This document shows positions 7,442-8,109 of a DNA stretch of 8,109 nt, piece after piece (positions within the stretch are counted from its first letter, which is position 1; each line of letters opens with the position of its first letter). Source of the stretch: an uncultured Rhodospirillales bacterium (GTDB lineage Bacteria; Pseudomonadota; Alphaproteobacteria; Acetobacterales; Acetobacteraceae); the NCBI GenBank assembly GCA_903928045.1, contig CAIYPH010000238.1, positions 1 through 8,109 on the forward strand, in the 5' to 3' direction. A model generated the notes under the pieces. That model had not been told where the DNA came from, searched no databases, and saw only the letters and a list, made by a program, of their open reading frames with translations. A program made the translations under genes and the position numbers.

Positions 7442-8109
7442 ATGTCACATTCTGCCGCGCTCGCTCGCCCCGGTCAGGACCGGGTGAGCCTTTATGAGGA
7501 AATCACCAACAAGATCATCACTGAGCTTGAAGCTGGGCGGCTTCCCTGGGTCCAGCCCTGGGGTTCGAGCGGCGTCTCCGCGCCGCTCGCCATGCCGAAG
7601 AACGCAGCCACAGGCCGCGGCTACTCGGGCATCAACGTGCTCATCCTTTGGGGCGCCGTCGTCCAGCACGGCTTTCCGACGCAAAGCTGGCTGACCTTTC
7701 GCCAGGCGCTCGGCCTCGGCGGCAATGTGCGCAAGGGCGAACGCGGAACAACCGTCGTTTATGCCGACCGCTTTGTTCCCGATGATGAACGCCGCCGGTC
7801 CCGCGAGACCGGCGACGAAGCCGTCGCCATCCCGTTTCTCAAACGCTTCACGGTCTTCAACGCCGCGCAATGCGACGGTCTGCCAGAGGATCTGGTCACG
7901 GTCCCGCCGCCGATCCCCGAAGGGCTGATCATGCCCGATGTCGAGGAGATGATCCGCGCCAGCGGCGCCGATCTACGCCTTGGCGGCGACAAGGCCTTTT
8001 ACGCGCCAGGGTTCGACTACATCCAGACGCCAAGGCCGGAGAACTATTTCGAGCCGATCAACTGGCACCGTACGGCGCTGCACGAGCTCGGCCACTGGAC
8101 GGGCCACCC
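7442..8109 (+). CDS. ardC: ArdC-type antirestriction protein with zincin-like metallopeptidase domain, 3' end missing
   Basis: The first 222 codons of a gene cut by the right edge; full-length ArdC proteins are about 300 aa. The N-terminal ArdC domain (about residues 15-130) opens with SLYEEITNKIITELEAG, then LPWVQPW, GRGYSGINVLILW, SWLTFRQALGLGGNVRKGERG and VYADRF. The family uses this domain to bind single-stranded DNA. The metallopeptidase part ends in HELGH (214-218) followed by WTGHP, where the two His and the Glu form a zinc site. ArdC proteins are carried by plasmids and integrative elements and protect incoming single-stranded DNA from restriction during conjugation, so the gene suggests a mobile element. 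GGAG lies 7 bases before the ATG at 7442. The 110-bp gap suggests it is a separate unit from the helicase operon or is only weakly coupled to it. The symbol is a family-level name. Confidence 0.9.
   Translation, partial: MSHSAALARPGQDRVSLYEEITNKIITELEAGRLPWVQPWGSSGVSAPLAMPKNAATGRGYSGINVLILWGAVVQHGFPTQSWLTFRQALGLGGNVRKGERGTTVVYADRFVPDDERRRSRETGDEAVAIPFLKRFTVFNAAQCDGLPEDLVTVPPPIPEGLIMPDVEEMIRASGADLRLGGDKAFYAPGFDYIQTPRPENYFEPINWHRTALHELGHWTGH

Noticed and set aside
1..8109. tRNA, rRNA, CRISPR array, insertion sequence or attachment site
   Set aside because: No cloverleaf, regular spaced repeats, transposase frame, terminal inverted repeats or long direct repeats were seen when reading both strands.

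Overview
This GC-rich window (roughly 65% GC by eye) reads like alphaproteobacterial accessory DNA, probably part of an integrative element, conjugative island or plasmid. The reasons are the codon bias, the ArdC-type antirestriction gene at the right end (typical of mobile-element backbones) and a DNA-processing cassette under a WYL-domain regulator. The organism cannot be named from the sequence alone.

Layout. The left edge (3-134, minus strand) holds the first 44 codons of an SbcD/Mre11-family metallophosphoesterase that runs off the window. Behind a 111-bp gap, on the same strand, is a WYL-domain winged-helix regulator (246-1124, 292 aa) resembling the BrxR/CapW regulators of phage-defence loci. 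A 148-bp divergent intergenic region (1125-1272) follows. It carries a strong ribosome binding site for the regulator, a possible rightward promoter and imperfect repeats that could be an operator. Rightward lie two large genes joined by a one-base stop/start overlap: an 886-aa AddB-like protein with a C-terminal PD-(D/E)XK nuclease (1273-3933), and a 1132-aa AddA-like protein with UvrD/RecB helicase motifs and its own C-terminal PD-(D/E)XK nuclease (3933-7331). After a 110-bp leader rich in short hairpins, an ArdC-type gene (7442 onward) begins and is cut by the window end just after its HELGH zinc motif.

How they may work together. AddA plus AddB would form a helicase-nuclease that processes double-strand DNA ends. 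The Mre11-like nuclease normally partners a Rad50/SbcC-type ATPase, which would be expected beyond the left edge. Two end-processing machines facing away from one WYL regulator look like a regulated DNA-end-processing cassette. It could serve defence against invading DNA or repair/recombination on the mobile element. This functional reading is inference; the domain assignments are visible in the sequence. The AddB-like subunit lacks the cysteine set of the AddB iron-sulfur cluster and has no Walker A motif. The Mre11-like protein has Gln where the motif-I His is expected. Both point to a divergent lineage rather than the housekeeping AddAB and SbcCD.

No tRNA, rRNA, CRISPR array, insertion sequence or intrinsic terminator was seen, and there is no gene-free stretch above 300 bases.
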